Shown: piece by piece, positions 1 to 12,379 of the stretch | How positions within the stretch are numbered: position 1 is the stretch's first letter | Layout of the letters: each line of letters begins with the position of its first letter | NCBI GenBank assembly: GCA_023548195.1 | Contig: JAJHZJ010000531.1 | Coordinates: 6,931,900 to 6,995,899 of the forward strand | DNA length: 64,000 nucleotides | Origin: Bettongia penicillata ogilbyi | Lineage: Eukaryota > Chordata > Mammalia > Diprotodontia > Potoroidae | Reading direction: 5' to 3' | Position numbers and translations under genes: made by a program | The notes under the pieces: model-generated | Database searches by the model: none | Told to the model about the DNA's origin: nothing | The model's input: only the letters and a program-made list of their open reading frames with translations

Positions 1-240
1 GTTTTCCTTCAAGTCCCAGCTAATATCCCACCTTCTGATTTTAGAATGGAAAGACTTACATAAAATAATGAAGAGTGAAATGAACAGGCCCAAGAAAGTG
101 TTGTGTACAGTAACATGAATATTGTTCAAAGAATAGCTGTGAATGACTAAATTATTCTGAGTATTATAAATCCTTAAATCAGCTACAAAGAACTTATGAG
201 AGAAGATGCTATTTACCTTCAGAGAAAAATCTGATAAATA

Positions 241-282
241 GACACACACACACATTCACACACACACACACACATACATTTG
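241..282. repeat. (CA)n microsatellite
   Basis: ACACACACAC runs broken by ATT and AT interruptions. Confidence 0.9.
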
Positions 283-454
283 TGTTTGGAGTTCAGATGG
301 AAGGAGAAAGACAGTTCAGAATTTAAAATATAACCAAAAAAATTAAATTAAAAAAATAAATAAAATCCCACCTTTCTCAATCCCTTTTGTCTCATGATTT
401 TCTCCAATTTACCCTGCATATAACTGGTTTAAACATAGAGTTTTCATGTTATCT

Positions 455-560
455 CCTCCACTAGATCTTGAACTTCTTGAGCTCAATCTTTTACCTTTCT
501 TTGTATCTCCAGGACTTAGCACAGAAGTTGGCACTGAGAAAAATGATTATTAATAACCAA
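455..560 (+). mobile_element. L2 3' end
   Basis: TTTCTTTGTATCTCCAGGAC, TTAGCACAGAAGTTGGCACT, typical of an L2 terminus. Confidence 0.6.
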
Positions 561-1867
561 TGATTTGGGGACATCCAGAGTTCCTCCTTTTTCTATAGTC
601 TTCATTTTTGAAGCTCAGCCTCTGAAGGGCAGGACTGATGATAACAGATAGAATTAACATCCTCATCAATCTAGGTTTTCTTACCCCACCCAACCTATCA
701 AGGAATTTAATCTAAGATGCAATTCCCAGCCCATTGTCTTGTGCTGAAATTTGGGTAAGGGATATAGATTCCTTGCCTAGATTTTCCCTAGCCTGGGGGT
801 GATTTGGAAGTACATGACAAGACCAAAGTTATATCTCTTAACCCTTCATTAGACTAGGTCCACTTCTTACTGTAACATTCACTCTCTCTCATTGCTTGTT
901 CACCAATCAGGGTTGATTGCCACCCTCAGGAACAAACACTCTTCTAAGGGCATATAAATTGTGAGTCCATTGCCATGATTGATTTTTGGCATTCAAGAGT
1001 GTCACTGACCCTTTTATTAATAAAATGCTAGCATTATTAACAAAATAATTAATTACCCAGAAATTATGTCTCTCGACATAAGGGAAAGTGAGGGGGGAGT
1101 GAAAATGCCTACAGTTGAGAGCTTATTCAAGAAACAGCAAAGATGCCGATGTCACTAATTGTAGATTATGTAGGGGTGTATAAGATGTGAGGACAGCTAG
1201 GGGGCATAGTTGATAGAATATCACAACACTCAGTAAGTACTTAATAAATATTTATTGACAGATTGAGTAGGGAGAGATAAAACCAGAAAGGCAGTTTGGG
1301 GTCAAAGGCTTTTAATAGCAGGATAAAGAATTTGGACTTTATTGGAGTGACAATATCTCAGAACCACTTAAATTTCTGTTTCGTTTTTGTGTTAGCAAAA
1401 ATTGATGTGTGGAAATTAGCATTTTAAAATTTGTCAATTGGCAGTACACAGGATGGAATGAAAGGGGCAGTGGAACTACACTCTGGAGGAACTACACTAA
1501 TGACCTCTAAATTCATCCCAGTACTCTAGCCTGCTGAGATGCTTTTGGATTCTCACTGATATCTAGTAATATCTTTCCCACTCAGGTTTGTGTCATCTGA
1601 AAATCTGACTAACACATTGTGGAGGAAGCATACTCAATGCCCCCTACCCACCCCAGTCCTTCGTTTAGAAATATTAAGAAATCAATGTTCTTATGGTTCT
1701 AGTAGGAAGCCTGAATGAAATAAAAGTGGTTTTTTTATTACTTAATCATACACCAGGGAGAGTGTACCTTAGTCTGAAATGTTCTTTCAGTATCCTTTTC
1801 AAGTGAAAATTCAGGGCATAATCATCCTTGCAAAGACAGATCTACCCTGGAAAATTGGTACTATTAT

Positions 1868-1950
1868 TATCCTGCTTTTCCAGGTGAGGAAACTGAGGCA
1901 AACAGAGGTTAAGTGACTTACCCACGGTGAAACTGCTGTCGAACCTCCCT
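1868..1950 (-). mobile_element. MIR fragment
   Basis: GTGAGGAAACTGAGGCAAAC and AGGTTAAGTGACTTACCCAC, the reversed MIR core. An L2 end follows. Confidence 0.65.
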
Positions 1951-1984
1951 CTACACACAGAGATGGTTATGAATATTTAAACTG

Positions 1985-2065
1985 TGAACTCCATGAAAGC
2001 AGGGGCTGTATTTTTTTGTCTTTCTTTGTATCCCAGTGCTTAACACTGTGGCTGGCACATAGAAG
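1985..2065 (+). mobile_element. L2 3' end
   Basis: TCTTTCTTTGTATCCCAGTG, CTTAACACTGTGGCTGGCAC. Confidence 0.6.
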
Positions 2066-2689
2066 AAAAAAAACACCTTTTTCTCCCTACAGATCCTTTA
2101 CCTGCTTTGTCCAACCAGGGAAAAGCTTTTTCTATATTTTTTACTTACTCAGCAGCCAAAGAATGGAGAAGTTCCTTCTTGGCATTCTTTTCCCCCAGCT
2201 GGACTTCTGTGGTTTCATCTGCATGCAGTGATGGTTTAATTAATTTACAGCTTCTGCCCAAGGTTCCTTAAGCAACCCTAGCCACTCGCTTGAGTTCTGT
2301 ACTAGGTTACAGCCAGAAAGGTGAGCACAGGGCCAACTCAACACTGGGACATCTCTAGTCCTTACCCGTTATGGAGGCAAATAGACCTCAGCTAGAAGCC
2401 ATTACCCACTCCCTTCCCACTCAGCTGCCACAATTTCTGTGTTTTCTCACCCTTCAATACACAAGTTCTACATGTCATCTTGTAGCATCATCCTTCACGG
2501 TGGGAAAGAAGATCATAGAGAAAGTTGATTCTTATCACTAAATTTACTATTTTATTACTATGGTATTTTATATAACTAATCAATTTAAGTGGGGTTGAGT
2601 AGTGCTAATTATTTATTTTCTTCTTTAAAAAGTAACTTGGAAGAGAGGATGAACTTCTTTTCAGTTCTATGATTCAATTCCATTCCATT

Positions 2690-2800
2690 CAATAAGAAAA
2701 ATTCATTAAGCACCTACTATGTGCAAGGCACTGTGCTAAATTTAAAGTAGGCTAAAGATGAATGAGTCTTACTCCTTGCTCTAGGTATTTGCAATTGTTA
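2690..2800 (-). mobile_element. L2 3' end, reversed
   Basis: ATTCATTAAGCACCTACTAT, GTGCAAGGCACTGTGCTAAA. Confidence 0.6.
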
Positions 2801-3740
2801 TGGGAGAAATATCCCATTTTTTAAGTTCATGTGGTAGGTAAAAGCTGCTGATACATGATGCAAAAAGTATAGAGGCAAAAACTTAGGCTTTATTATGCTT
2901 AATTCATGTTCAGAGAGGTAGAAAAATAATCCCTTAACCCTAATTAGGATTCTAATGAGGCTTCTCATAGATAAAATTACATCAGAGTGCTAGAGGAAAC
3001 AATTCTTTTACATATTGCCACCTCATACATTCTCTTAAGCTATAAAAAAGTTTTAAAGACAGATTAATAATCCCATACTTCCTTCAGGGTCATAAAGCTG
3101 AACAAAGTTAAGTGAAGTCATAATCTCATACATTGCTCTTTCGAAAGAAACAAACCTAGTTAGACAGACTCTATAGATAAACTAAGTCAGATTATAGACT
3201 AAATTATATTTAAAGTGTTCACAAATAAGCTGATTGAGAGGTAAGATTTACGTATCACCAACATAACCAAGAAAAATGAGGCATCAGGGAAATTCTTCCT
3301 CACACAGTTAGCCCAGGGAGTTAACAAATAATTAAATCATTTTGAGGAGCTCAACTTCCCTGTGACTTTTATCAGAGAAATGGCAAATAGTCTTCTCTTA
3401 ACACTATTGTGACCATGAGTCATGTTTTGATCAGATGAGGTTAATATTAAGAGAAGCTAGGCTTTCAGGTAACCAAAAGTTGCAGAAGGAATGGCCTTGC
3501 ATCCCAAATAATAAAAATACAAAGAAATAAAAAAAATTCCCATGACACATTCTAGTAGGGCAAGATAGATTCTGGAGATTTACATACAACTAAAACATGA
3601 AATAGAATATGACAAGTACTTAAGACAAGCACAAAGAGAGATCAGAGAAAGGAGAGACTGCTAGGTAAAAAGGACATTGAAATACTCAGTGAGTAAAAGA
3701 GTCAACATGATAAAACAAGCTAAAACATCATGAAAAAATA
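2800..3740. other. Intergenic, nothing recognised
   Basis: AT-rich DNA downstream of PDCD6. Short open frames only, no splice-flanked conserved peptide and no named repeat seen. Confidence 0.5.
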
Positions 3741-3764
3741 AATTCTTAGAGTTAGAGAAGATCT

Positions 3765-3925
3765 TAAAGAAGATTCGCTTCCCCACCCACCCGCACCCTT
3801 TACAAATGAGAAAACTGAGGTCCAGAAAGGTTGAGTGACTTGTCCCAGGCCAAAGCAAGTTAGTAGTAGAATTAATACTAAAAGCCAGGTCTCTTGACCT
3901 ATGCTAGGATTCTTCACTTTGGAAA
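3765..3925 (-). mobile_element. MIR copy
   Basis: ACAAATGAGAAAACTGAGGT, GAGTGACTTGTCCCAGGCCA, and a tRNA-side remnant up to the TGACCTATGCTAGGATTCTT segment. Confidence 0.65.
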
Positions 3926-4109
3926 GAAAACTGAGAGGTGATAAAATCAGTCTATAAAGTGAAGGAATTGTATGGTTGGGGTAAACATGACCCTATTTGT
4001 CAAAGTATGGAAAAGTATATTGCAATGTTTGCTGCCTGCCTGACTCATTGGGTTTAGTCATTCAATAAGTTCCAAATAGGACTAACTGCCACATGTTTCC
4101 ATCTTAGGC

Positions 4110-4530
4110 CCAAGAATATGACATGAGTCCTTCTTAAAGCCTTTACTGAAATCTACATATTCACTGTGTAGAGCCAGGGGTTCTCAGCTAGGACCTCTTT
4201 GGCAGTCCGGTGAAACCTACAGACCCCTTCTCAGAATGTTTTTAAATGTACAAAATAAAATAAGATTACAAAGGAAACTAATTATATTGAAATAGTTACC
4301 AAAATAGTAAAAAAATTAAAAAAACAACTCCAAAACAAAAACAAAAGCATTCATGGTTTTCAGGTTTAGTTTAGAGCAGAGGTTCTAAAAGTATGGCCAG
4401 GAGCTCTTGAGGGTCCCTAAGACCCTTTCAGGAGGTCTGCAGAGTTAACTAATCTTATGTATCAAAGAAAACCTTTCTCTAGTGCGTTCCCTACCAATGG
4501 TTCAGGTACAACAAATCAAAAAGCAAAATT
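4110..4530 (+). repeat. Composite old DNA-transposon-like repeat, copy 1
   Basis: Left part: CTTTGGCAGTCCGGTGAAAC, CTACAGACCCCTTCTCAGAA. Right part: TTCTAAAAGTATGGCCAGGA, TTGAGGGTCCCTAAGACCCT, like MER5-type hAT elements. The same two-part order recurs at 7.0-7.45 kb. Confidence 0.55.
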
Positions 4531-5309
4531 ATTAATTAAAAAGAATATAAAATAAATTAATGTCAAAGGAAATGTACTCTCTTTCTCTCCCTGCCTCCAC
4601 CCCCAACACAGGGTTATATAATCCCATACTGTGAGAGGGAATACACCATAAACTCATGCCCCTGTGATTTCAAGCCAGTGGAAAACCTCTAGGTTCCTAC
4701 TCCCACCAACTAACCATGTCTTCCTACTGCTGCACTCTCTTTAGCTGACTTTTCTCTCTGTCTCTGGCACCTCTGGACAAGCACCAAGAAAATTACCCAG
4801 GAGCTTTGGCAAGCCCCAAGGAGGGGACAGAGAGTTGCTGACAATTTTTGCCCTCTATTCCTGCCCATTGGACCCAGATTTTCATCCCCTTTATAATTAG
4901 AACTGAAGAGAAATATTTGTAATTTAAAAGAAGTGATGAGCGAAAAGTCTGACACAGTTTCTGGGTAATTGATAATCAAATTATTAATCAGGCTAGCAAA
5001 TAATCAATAAATTGAGGTCAGTGATCTCTCTTGTAACCAAAGACTCTGCATGGAGGTCACTGAATTTTTAAACACCTTTGGAAAAGAGTGTCTCTGACGA
5101 GTGAAAATAAACTTCTGATTGGTTAATAATTAACGAGAGAATAAATATTATAACGAGAGGTGGACTTTTTCTAATGAGGGACTGGGAGACCTGACTCTGA
5201 TTCCAAAATTATTCTGCCTCCAGTAATCTATACAAAAGAATCTATTCTCCATCCAGTCTACTTATGCTGAATAATGGTGGATTACAGTAAGAATTCCACT
5301 GAGATAAGA

Positions 5310-5600
5310 TGGTCTGGGCAGGGTGGTAGTGTTGTCGTTTGTCTTTTATTCTTGAAGAGGACCGTCAGGAATGTCATGTCATGTCATGTCATATCATGTC
5401 ATGTAATGTATGGCAAGTGAATTGAATTTAAGTGAGGGAGGGATGTGCAAGGTCACAAATCTCACTTTCTCCTCCTGAGTCCTGTGGGTCAAGTGGCAAG
5501 ATACAGATTAGGAGGACTGGAGATGGCCCCCCTCCAAATAGGGTGAATTTTTGGTCAAAGTCAGAAATGTCCTTGAGAGACTGGACTTTGAATGAAAAAG
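5310..5600 (+). mobile_element. MAR1-like SINE
   Basis: TTATTCTTGAAGAGGACCGT, then an ATGTC pentamer run, AATTTAAGTGAGGGAGGGAT and a CTCACTTTCTCCTCC segment, parallel to the copy at 21.86 kb. Confidence 0.6.
5375..5410. repeat. ATGTC pentanucleotide microsatellite
   Basis: About seven units of (A)TGTC(A) with one point change, inside the MAR1-like SINE at the place where the other copy has GATGCCATGACATTC. Confidence 0.85.
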
Positions 5601-5659
5601 CAAAAAGAGAATCATTGGGTTCTATGTAAAATTTGTTATTAATATAAAAAGAAAATGAT

Positions 5660-6650
5660 CTTTTTTTTCAGAGAATTTAAAACAAGTCAAATCCTATTGT
5701 AGGGAGATTGAGAGTATTTTTTTTTCCACTGACCAAAATATAGCACCCAATCGATCAAGTTTTACTGCTGACAGATAAGTATATTAAATGAGGTCTAGGC
5801 CAGTGAGTGGCAAACAATGACTTTGCCTCCTTAGGTCACCTTTTGTCCAGGTTTAAATTCATTTGTAGCTAAATCCCAGAAGATCTTGGGAGGAGATAAA
5901 AGTGACAGATCATAAGGTAGGTAGTTATCTCTAACATAAAGCTTTGATCTCTAGCCCAGACACAGAAAGAGGATTTTGACGCTACATTCTCCCCAGCTAG
6001 CAAAAAACTTGCTTCCCTTACACAACTACACAAAGTAGACAACTTCTGGTATTTGTTTTCCCAAATGTTGTTATAGAAAACAAATGTGAATAGGGTTAAG
6101 ATGCTTCAAAAAGGTATGATGCGAATTTTTTATTATTTCCTTTTATTAATTTTTATTATGTAGAGCTCAGAGACATTCCCCTGTAACTTTTGGTTAACCA
6201 AAAACCTGTCTTCTCTTAATACTAAATTCACATGATCAAAACCTGATTTGTGGAATAAAATTAAATAATAATAATGGTAACAATAAAAATAGTGTTAAAG
6301 GGAATATTCTTGACAATCCTGAGATAATTAAATGAAAGAATGGAACACAGCATCTTTAAAACCTCCCAAATATATTTTATCTGTGTAAACATTTCCCTGA
6401 CACTAATCTTCATGATGTGTAAATCCTTTCCTCTCCACTAGCAGATTGTGACTTCTTTAAAATGTGGCCTTGTAGTTTTTTAAGTACAGGATTTTGCCAA
6501 TTCTGTTTAATCTGTAACCTTAGTTTACTTATAGTTTGTTTAACTAGGGGAATATATGAGCTTATGATTTTGCTTAACTAAGTTTAACTTTCGTAAGTTT
6601 TGAAGGAAGCATAGGATTGTTTTTCTTTAACTCTTATGACTTAAGAGGAA
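5660..6650. other. Intergenic, nothing recognised
   Basis: AT-rich, no coding or repeat signal I can defend; the same holds for 4.55-5.3 kb and 7.45-8.42 kb. Confidence 0.45.
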
Positions 6651-6654
6651 TATT

Positions 6655-6903
6655 TGTTGCGGTGGTTCAGTTGTATCTGCCTCTTTATGACTTTATATGG
6701 GGTTTTCTTGACAAAGATGTTGGAATGATTTGTCATTTCCTACTGCAGTTCATTTTACAGTAGAAGAATTGAAGCAAATGAGGTTAAGTGATTTGCCCAG
6801 GGTCACATGGCTACTAAGTGTCTGAAGGCAATTTGAACTCAGGAAGATGAGTCTTCATGACTTCAGGCCTGGTGCTCTATCCACTATGCCACCTAGCTGC
6901 CCA
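6655..6903 (-). mobile_element. tRNA-headed marsupial SINE
   Basis: The plus strand ends in CACTATGCCACCTAGCTGCC, the reverse complement of the SINE head (ggcagctaggtggcatagtg), and holds the MIR-type core AGTGATTTGCCCAGGGTCAC. Confidence 0.8.
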
Positions 6904-7009
6904 AAGCTACAGCCACTTATTATTAATGCACTTAATAAATGCATAGTGACTGACTGAATCGTCATTCAACCACTTCCAAATACATCTAAACTATCACATC
7001 TCCCCATCT

Positions 7010-7450
7010 TGGCCCCAAGAATATGACATGACTCTTTCTTAAATGCTTTATTGAAATCTACATATTCTTTGTCTACAGCAGGGGTTCTTAGCCTTTGTTG
7101 TGTCTTGGACCCCTTTGGCAGTCTGGGGAAACCTACAGACCCCTTCTCAGAATAATGCTCTCAAATGTACAAAATAAAATAGGATTATAAAGGAAACCAA
7201 TTACATTGAAATAGTTAAAAAACCAAACCAAACCAAAACTAGTCATGGTTCCCAGGCTGAGAACCCTTAGTTTTGAGCAGAGGTACTAAAAGTGTGATTC
7301 AAGAACCCCTGAGGGTCCCTAAGACCGTTTACAAGAGGTTTGCAAAGCCAAAACTGTTTTTAATAATAGTACTAAGAAGTTTTAATTTCTAATATGTTAC
7401 ATATCAATAAATATGACACATAGACAAAAGCTTTCGGGGTTTTCCAAGTA
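7010..7450 (+). repeat. Composite old DNA-transposon-like repeat, copy 2
   Basis: CCCTTTGGCAGTCTGGGGAA followed by ACCTACAGACCCCTTCTCAG, then ACCCCTGAGGGTCCCTAAGA and AATAATAGTACTAAGAAG of the MER5 type. Parallels copy 1 over both parts. Confidence 0.55.
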
Positions 7451-8427
7451 AACTCTCATACCATCTACAAAACAAAAATTAGCTCGAATTTTGCTTTTAA
7501 TTTCTTTCTCATCTTGCTACAGGTAACATTTCTAGTATGATGTGAAATTAAAGTGAAGGGAAAAGACATCTTTGCTTCACCTTTGAAATTATTGGAGAAG
7601 CTTTCAGTGTTTTTTCAATGCAAATAATGGCATTAGTTCTTAACAAATGCTTTTGATCATATTAACGAAGAATGATCCGAAACTTGTAATTTTGTTTTTG
7701 GCATTTGTAACAAAATGAGTGCTCTTTTGTTAAAAGAATTTTGCATATCTTTTGACATAATCATGCTGTTTTGTTATTTGATAGTTGCTTATTTCTCTAA
7801 ATAGTCTCTATTCTAAAAATCTAGTAATCCTTTTCAAAAATCAAAATAAATTTATTCTGGATTGATTTTTGATTAAGCCATGTTGGCTTTTGGTAATTTT
7901 AATGTTTCCCTTTCTAGTTTAAAAAAATTCCTTTAAAAATGTCCTAAAATATTTCAGAAATTGAACATTGCTCTGAGGGCACTCAGATTCTAATTGAAGA
8001 CAACACATAAAATGGTTCGGATTTAGGGTAAATGGAAAGGCCAATAGTCTTTGGGATGCACAAATGTATACGGTGATGAACAATTTTTTTGTATATTGTG
8101 CTGTTGTCTTTCCTAAACTTTTTGCAACACATTCATACAATAAAATCATAGGTCCAATACTTTCATCTAACTGTATTCTTCATAAAAAAAAAAAAGAGGA
8201 AAAACAGATCTGAGCAAGACATTTGACATTCAAAATTGTTAAAAAAAAAAAAAGGTGAGTACAGATAGCAAGAAAAGACTCAGCAAACAAATCAATGCTT
8301 ACATGCTTCTAGGGGTAATTATGGGTTTTCAAGACTTTCACCTTGAGTCATTGTGAAAATTAAAGAATATCTATAGAACATCAAACTTCAAAGAAAGAAA
8401 CAAGCATTTATTATTTGTCACCTACTA

Positions 8428-8672
8428 AATGAGAGAGGCAGCAAAATGGCCAGTGGATAGAGTGCTGGGCCTAGCAGTCAAGAAGACCTAAGTTCAGATG
8501 TGGCCTCAGAGACTTACTAGCTGTGTGACCCTGAGCAAGTTACTGAACTGGATTGCCTCAGTTTCCTGATCTGTAAAATGAACTGGAGAAGAAAATGGCA
8601 AATTACTTCAATATCTTTGCCAAGAAAACCCCAGAGAAGTATGAGACACAACTGAAACAAGTGAATAACTAA
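8428..8672 (+). mobile_element. tRNA-headed marsupial SINE
   Basis: Head GGCCAGTGGATAGAGTGCTG, core TAGCTGTGTGACCCTGAGCA, CAGTTTCCTGATCTG, and tail ending GAGACACAACTGAAACAAGT. Confidence 0.85.
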
Positions 8673-8699
8673 ATGGTAGGCACTTGCTAACTGTGTATG

Positions 8700-8845
8700 C
8701 AAAAACTATCTCATTTAATCCTGAAAGCAACCCAGGGAAGTAGGTGCTATTGTTAATCTACATTAGTCAAATAGCAGTAGTAAATGTCTGAAGTCAAATC
8801 TGAACTCAGGTCTTCCTGACTCCAGGCCCATAGACTAGAATTCAT
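8700..8845 (-). mobile_element. MIR copy
   Basis: CTATCTCATTTAATCCTGAA through TCAGGTCTTCCTGACTCCAG, core partly lost. Confidence 0.55.
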
Positions 8846-9284
8846 GTTGATTCATTAGTGGATTGGCATTTTGGAGATGTGACAGCAGGGGAAACTTTTT
8901 TAGGCTGGCAAATTTAGAAGGGAGAGGCAGAGAGAGGATCCAGAGATACACATCCCACCTGGCTTAGGGTTGAGAGCAGTCAAAACTGTGGTCTTTTCTT
9001 TTGTCATGCCTGTGTTGCAGGCAATAGTTAATGAAAGGGGAGGTGTAAGGTGGGAGGGAGGAGTCAGATCCTATTTGCAAAGTTGCAATTCCCTGGAAGA
9101 CTCTATTTCCTCACAGGACTATTTGGACACAACAGGGAAATGCAACAGTGTACATTTGGGTTAAGTAGATACTTGAGGGGTGAATTAAACTCAAGTTTCC
9201 TCTGTTTTGTATCTTGTATCTCGTATCAGAGCCTACCTTACTCTGCTTCCAATTCTTCCAAGCAATTTTCCTTTATCAATATCT

Positions 9285-9350
9285 GGACTATGGTATTAGT
9301 TGTTCAGTTGTGTCCTCATGACCCTATTTGGAGTTTTTTTGGGAGATTTC
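9285..9350 (-). mobile_element. SINE tail fragment
   Basis: TTGTTCAGTTGTGTCCTCAT followed by GACCCTATTTGGAG is the reversed tail of the tRNA-headed SINE; the rest is missing. Confidence 0.55.
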
Positions 9351-10084
9351 TTCTTTGTAATGTTATCACGATACTGTTATTCCAGGCCAGTTAATTAATG
9401 TCATTTGAAAAGTCTTATCCAAAGTAAATTTTTAAAAATCGTATTAAATTCATCATGTTCCTTATTAATTTGATGTCATTTTCATTTTAAAAATAATAGT
9501 ATTTAAATAATAGTACTTTCTTAAGATTTCACCATTACAGTTCACAATTTTAAGCCTACTTCACTAGAATAGGGCTCCCCCTCTCAAATAACACCGTATA
9601 AAGCTGAAAAACTTGTCATCTACTTTTTTTAATTGCACTTTGACCATTAAGTGATATTGACTAATGTTCATTTCAGACACATCTTTTCAAAAGGTCCCGC
9701 CCACTTCCATTTTCACCTTCCCCGTGTAAATCATAGAGTATTTATTACATGCGAGACAGTAAGTGCTGTAAAAGATCTTGGTTTTGTTTTTAGCTTCAGG
9801 TTAGAGATCCTCTATTTACAAAAGCACTTTCCTTTTGGAAAGGGTCTATTCTGCTTTTCCCCTAACATTTTTAGAAAGGAGATCAGTTAACCATTGCAAG
9901 ATAATGGAAGACAATTTTTGACCAAATTACTAAGGTATTGGTTAATAGAATCAACACCTAAACAGATCTCAGTAAGACAGAATGAACAATGAGTCAGAAC
10001 TAAGAAAATGATTGATGTGAAGTCCAGCTCAAGTTCAAAAAACCAACTGCAAAGCACAGGAATCAGGTCTAACAAAATTTGTCA

Positions 10085-10545
10085 TTAAAAAAAGATTTCA
10101 TGTTAAGGTTCCATTAAGAGAAGTGACCAGGATTAACAGAAAAGAATAGTCCCCACTGGATCCTGCCTTCGACCACATCTGAAGTATGTGTTCAGTTCTA
10201 TACACATTTTAGGACATAAATAGGATCATCCACAGAAGCAGGTAACCAAGTTGGTAAGAAGCCTGGATTGGCAAATAAACATCCATTAAATGGTCTGGGG
10301 ACATTTAGCTTGGAGAGGTAAGACTTGGCAGGGATTGTGGACATCTTTAAGTATGTGTAGGGCAATCTGAAATATTAGACTTATTTTGGTTGGTCTGAGA
10401 TATAGGCAGAGACTTGACATAAGGAACAATTTCCTTACAATTAAGAGCTGCCCAAAAGTGGAATAGGATGCTTTGGTGGATGTGTTGCAGATTTGTCCAG
10501 GGACAAAATATCATCTTAGGTCCCTTTCAACTGAGGCTCTGCGAA
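10085..10545 (+). mobile_element. CR1/L3-like LINE 3' fragment
   Basis: Shows the CR1-type order: 'tgtgttcagttctat', 'atttagcttggagag', 'aggaacaatttccttacaat', 'aaagtggaatagg', 'aggtccctttcaact'. An old, decayed copy. Confidence 0.5.
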
Positions 10546-10569
10546 AGGAACTCTAGAAAGTTGAACTAG

Positions 10570-11370
10570 GTCACATACACGTTGTAAGGCAGATTTTTGC
10601 TCAATTTAGGAACTTTCCAAGAGCATCAATGGAGTTATCTCATGAGGTAGCGACTTCCCTGTGACTTGGGTGTTCTCTTATAGTCTAAGTAATCAGGATT
10701 GGTTACAGATTTTGTAGAGTGGATTTGATCTAGGTGTAAGATTGGATAAGAAGCCTTCTGACGTTCATTCTTTCCTAAAGATTCTTTCAAATAAAATATG
10801 TACTATCTGAATAAGTTGAGAGTATGAATGAATGTGAAATGAAGAATTACTTGAAATATTACAGAACTTTAAAAGTCCCACATATCCCAAAATATTCAGC
10901 AATGCTTTTAGCAATTTTTTTTAAAAAAGCAAATAACATAAAAAACTAAAGAAAGCAGGTTGAGCAGGGCACAGACGAAATACTCTGGAATGTTAATACA
11001 ATATTGTTATGTCAGGAGAAATGACAAATACAAGGACTCCAGAAAACAGCTATCGACTTGCATAACTTGATAGACTTAGGGACTAGAAGAACATACACAG
11101 TGATGAACCTGGGTTTTGGGGAAACAGGTGATATGTACTTCCTTCTCTCTGGTAGAGAGGATGTTGCAGACATTGGCAGACGAAGTTGTTACTGTGGCTG
11201 GTTTTGCTTAAGTTTTTCTTTGTTGAAAATGAGGTATCAACCTATGTCAGACTGCATGCCATCCTGGAGTGAAGGACAGAAAATCAGGAACTCATAATCT
11301 TATGGAAGCAAATGGTGAAAACTAAAAATTTTTTTAAGATGAGGGCTCAAGGAGGGAGAATGGAACAAGA
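10570..11370. other. Intergenic, nothing recognised
   Basis: No repeat family or conserved exon identified. A 79-codon frame at 11058-11297 has no feature suggesting a gene. Confidence 0.45.
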
Positions 11371-11374
11371 GCAT

Positions 11375-11600
11375 TTCTTTTGTTGTTTTCAGTCGTGTCT
11401 GACTCTTTTGGGGGTTTTCTTGGCAAAGATACTGGAGTGGTTTGCCATTTCCTTCTCCAGCTCATTTTACAGGTAGAGAGACTGAGGCAAACAGGATTTA
11501 TGTGACTTGCCTACAGTCACACAGCTAGTGTTTGATGTCAAATCTGAACTCATGTCTTGTAACTCCAGACCTGGTACTCTACTCACTATATCACCCTGCA
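11375..11600 (-). mobile_element. tRNA-headed marsupial SINE
   Basis: Reversed tail TTTCAGTCGTGTCTGACTCT, core GTGACTTGCCTACAGTCACA, and a head ending near 11600. It abuts a MIR copy. Confidence 0.8.
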
Positions 11601-11815
11601 AAGAAAGCACAGTGCCAAGTGCTTTACAAATATTATCTCATTTGACCCTCATAATAGCTCTGCTATTAATACATCCATTTCACAATTGTGGAAACTGAGG
11701 CAGGCAGAGGGTAAGTGACTTGCCCAGGATCAGACAGTACCTGAGGGTGAATATGACTTTAGGTCTTCCTGACTCCAGACCTAGCGCTCTATCTACTGTA
11801 CCACCTAGCTGTAAT
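11600..11815 (-). mobile_element. MIR copy
   Basis: TATTATCTCATTTGACCCTC, GTGGAAACTGAGGCAGGCAG, AAGTGACTTGCCCAGGATCA and ACTGTACCACCTAGCTG. Its end is contiguous with the SINE at 11375-11600. Confidence 0.7.
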
Positions 11816-12379
11816 AGGTGGGGTGATATTTACAAATGTCAGGTATCAACAACATTTTTAAAAGACTTAAAACATACTATTTTAAAATTTTGTTGAATTT
11901 TCAGAAATGGCAAAAGATTTAGGTCATGAACTACAGACTGCCATGTGTTCCCACAGCTCTTTCTCTGGAACTTGGGTTCATCATACAGCTAAGGCTATCC
12001 TTGCTGATAGGGCCCACCTAATCACCTCAACAACAGCTTACATTTATTTCATACAGGTAAAACTACGAAAGTGTGGTATTTTACAAAAAAACCTGTGCTG
12101 GTTACAAGCAGAAAATTTATACAGTTTGAGGTTCTACATCATACTAGTGTTCTACATCTTCACTCTCCCAGCTTTGACCATTGAATTGGTTGTGGAGATA
12201 AACAGCCCTGGCCAGATGGGCCAAGAAACTTCTTACATGCTAAGCTATGCCTCTGAACAGTCCATAACAGTATTTCTGAAGCAGTGATAATGTCACTGAA
12301 TACGGCAAACACAGCCTGTCTATCCATGTTTTTTCAACTTTTCTAAGATTCAAAAGGTATAGAAATATTGGTGAAAAAC

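Noticed and set aside
241..282. Repeat arrays as possible CRISPR
   Set aside because: Simple microsatellites in a vertebrate genome; no repeat-spacer pattern anywhere in the window.
8428..8672. tRNA-like A- and B-box sequences in SINE heads
   Set aside because: Parts of SINEs; no intact cloverleaf, so no tRNA gene was called here or at the other SINE copies.
11907..12287. Plus-strand 126-codon frame just past the PDCD6 3' end
   Set aside because: Longest frame in AT-rich DNA nearby, but no recognised domain, no promoter and no splice context.
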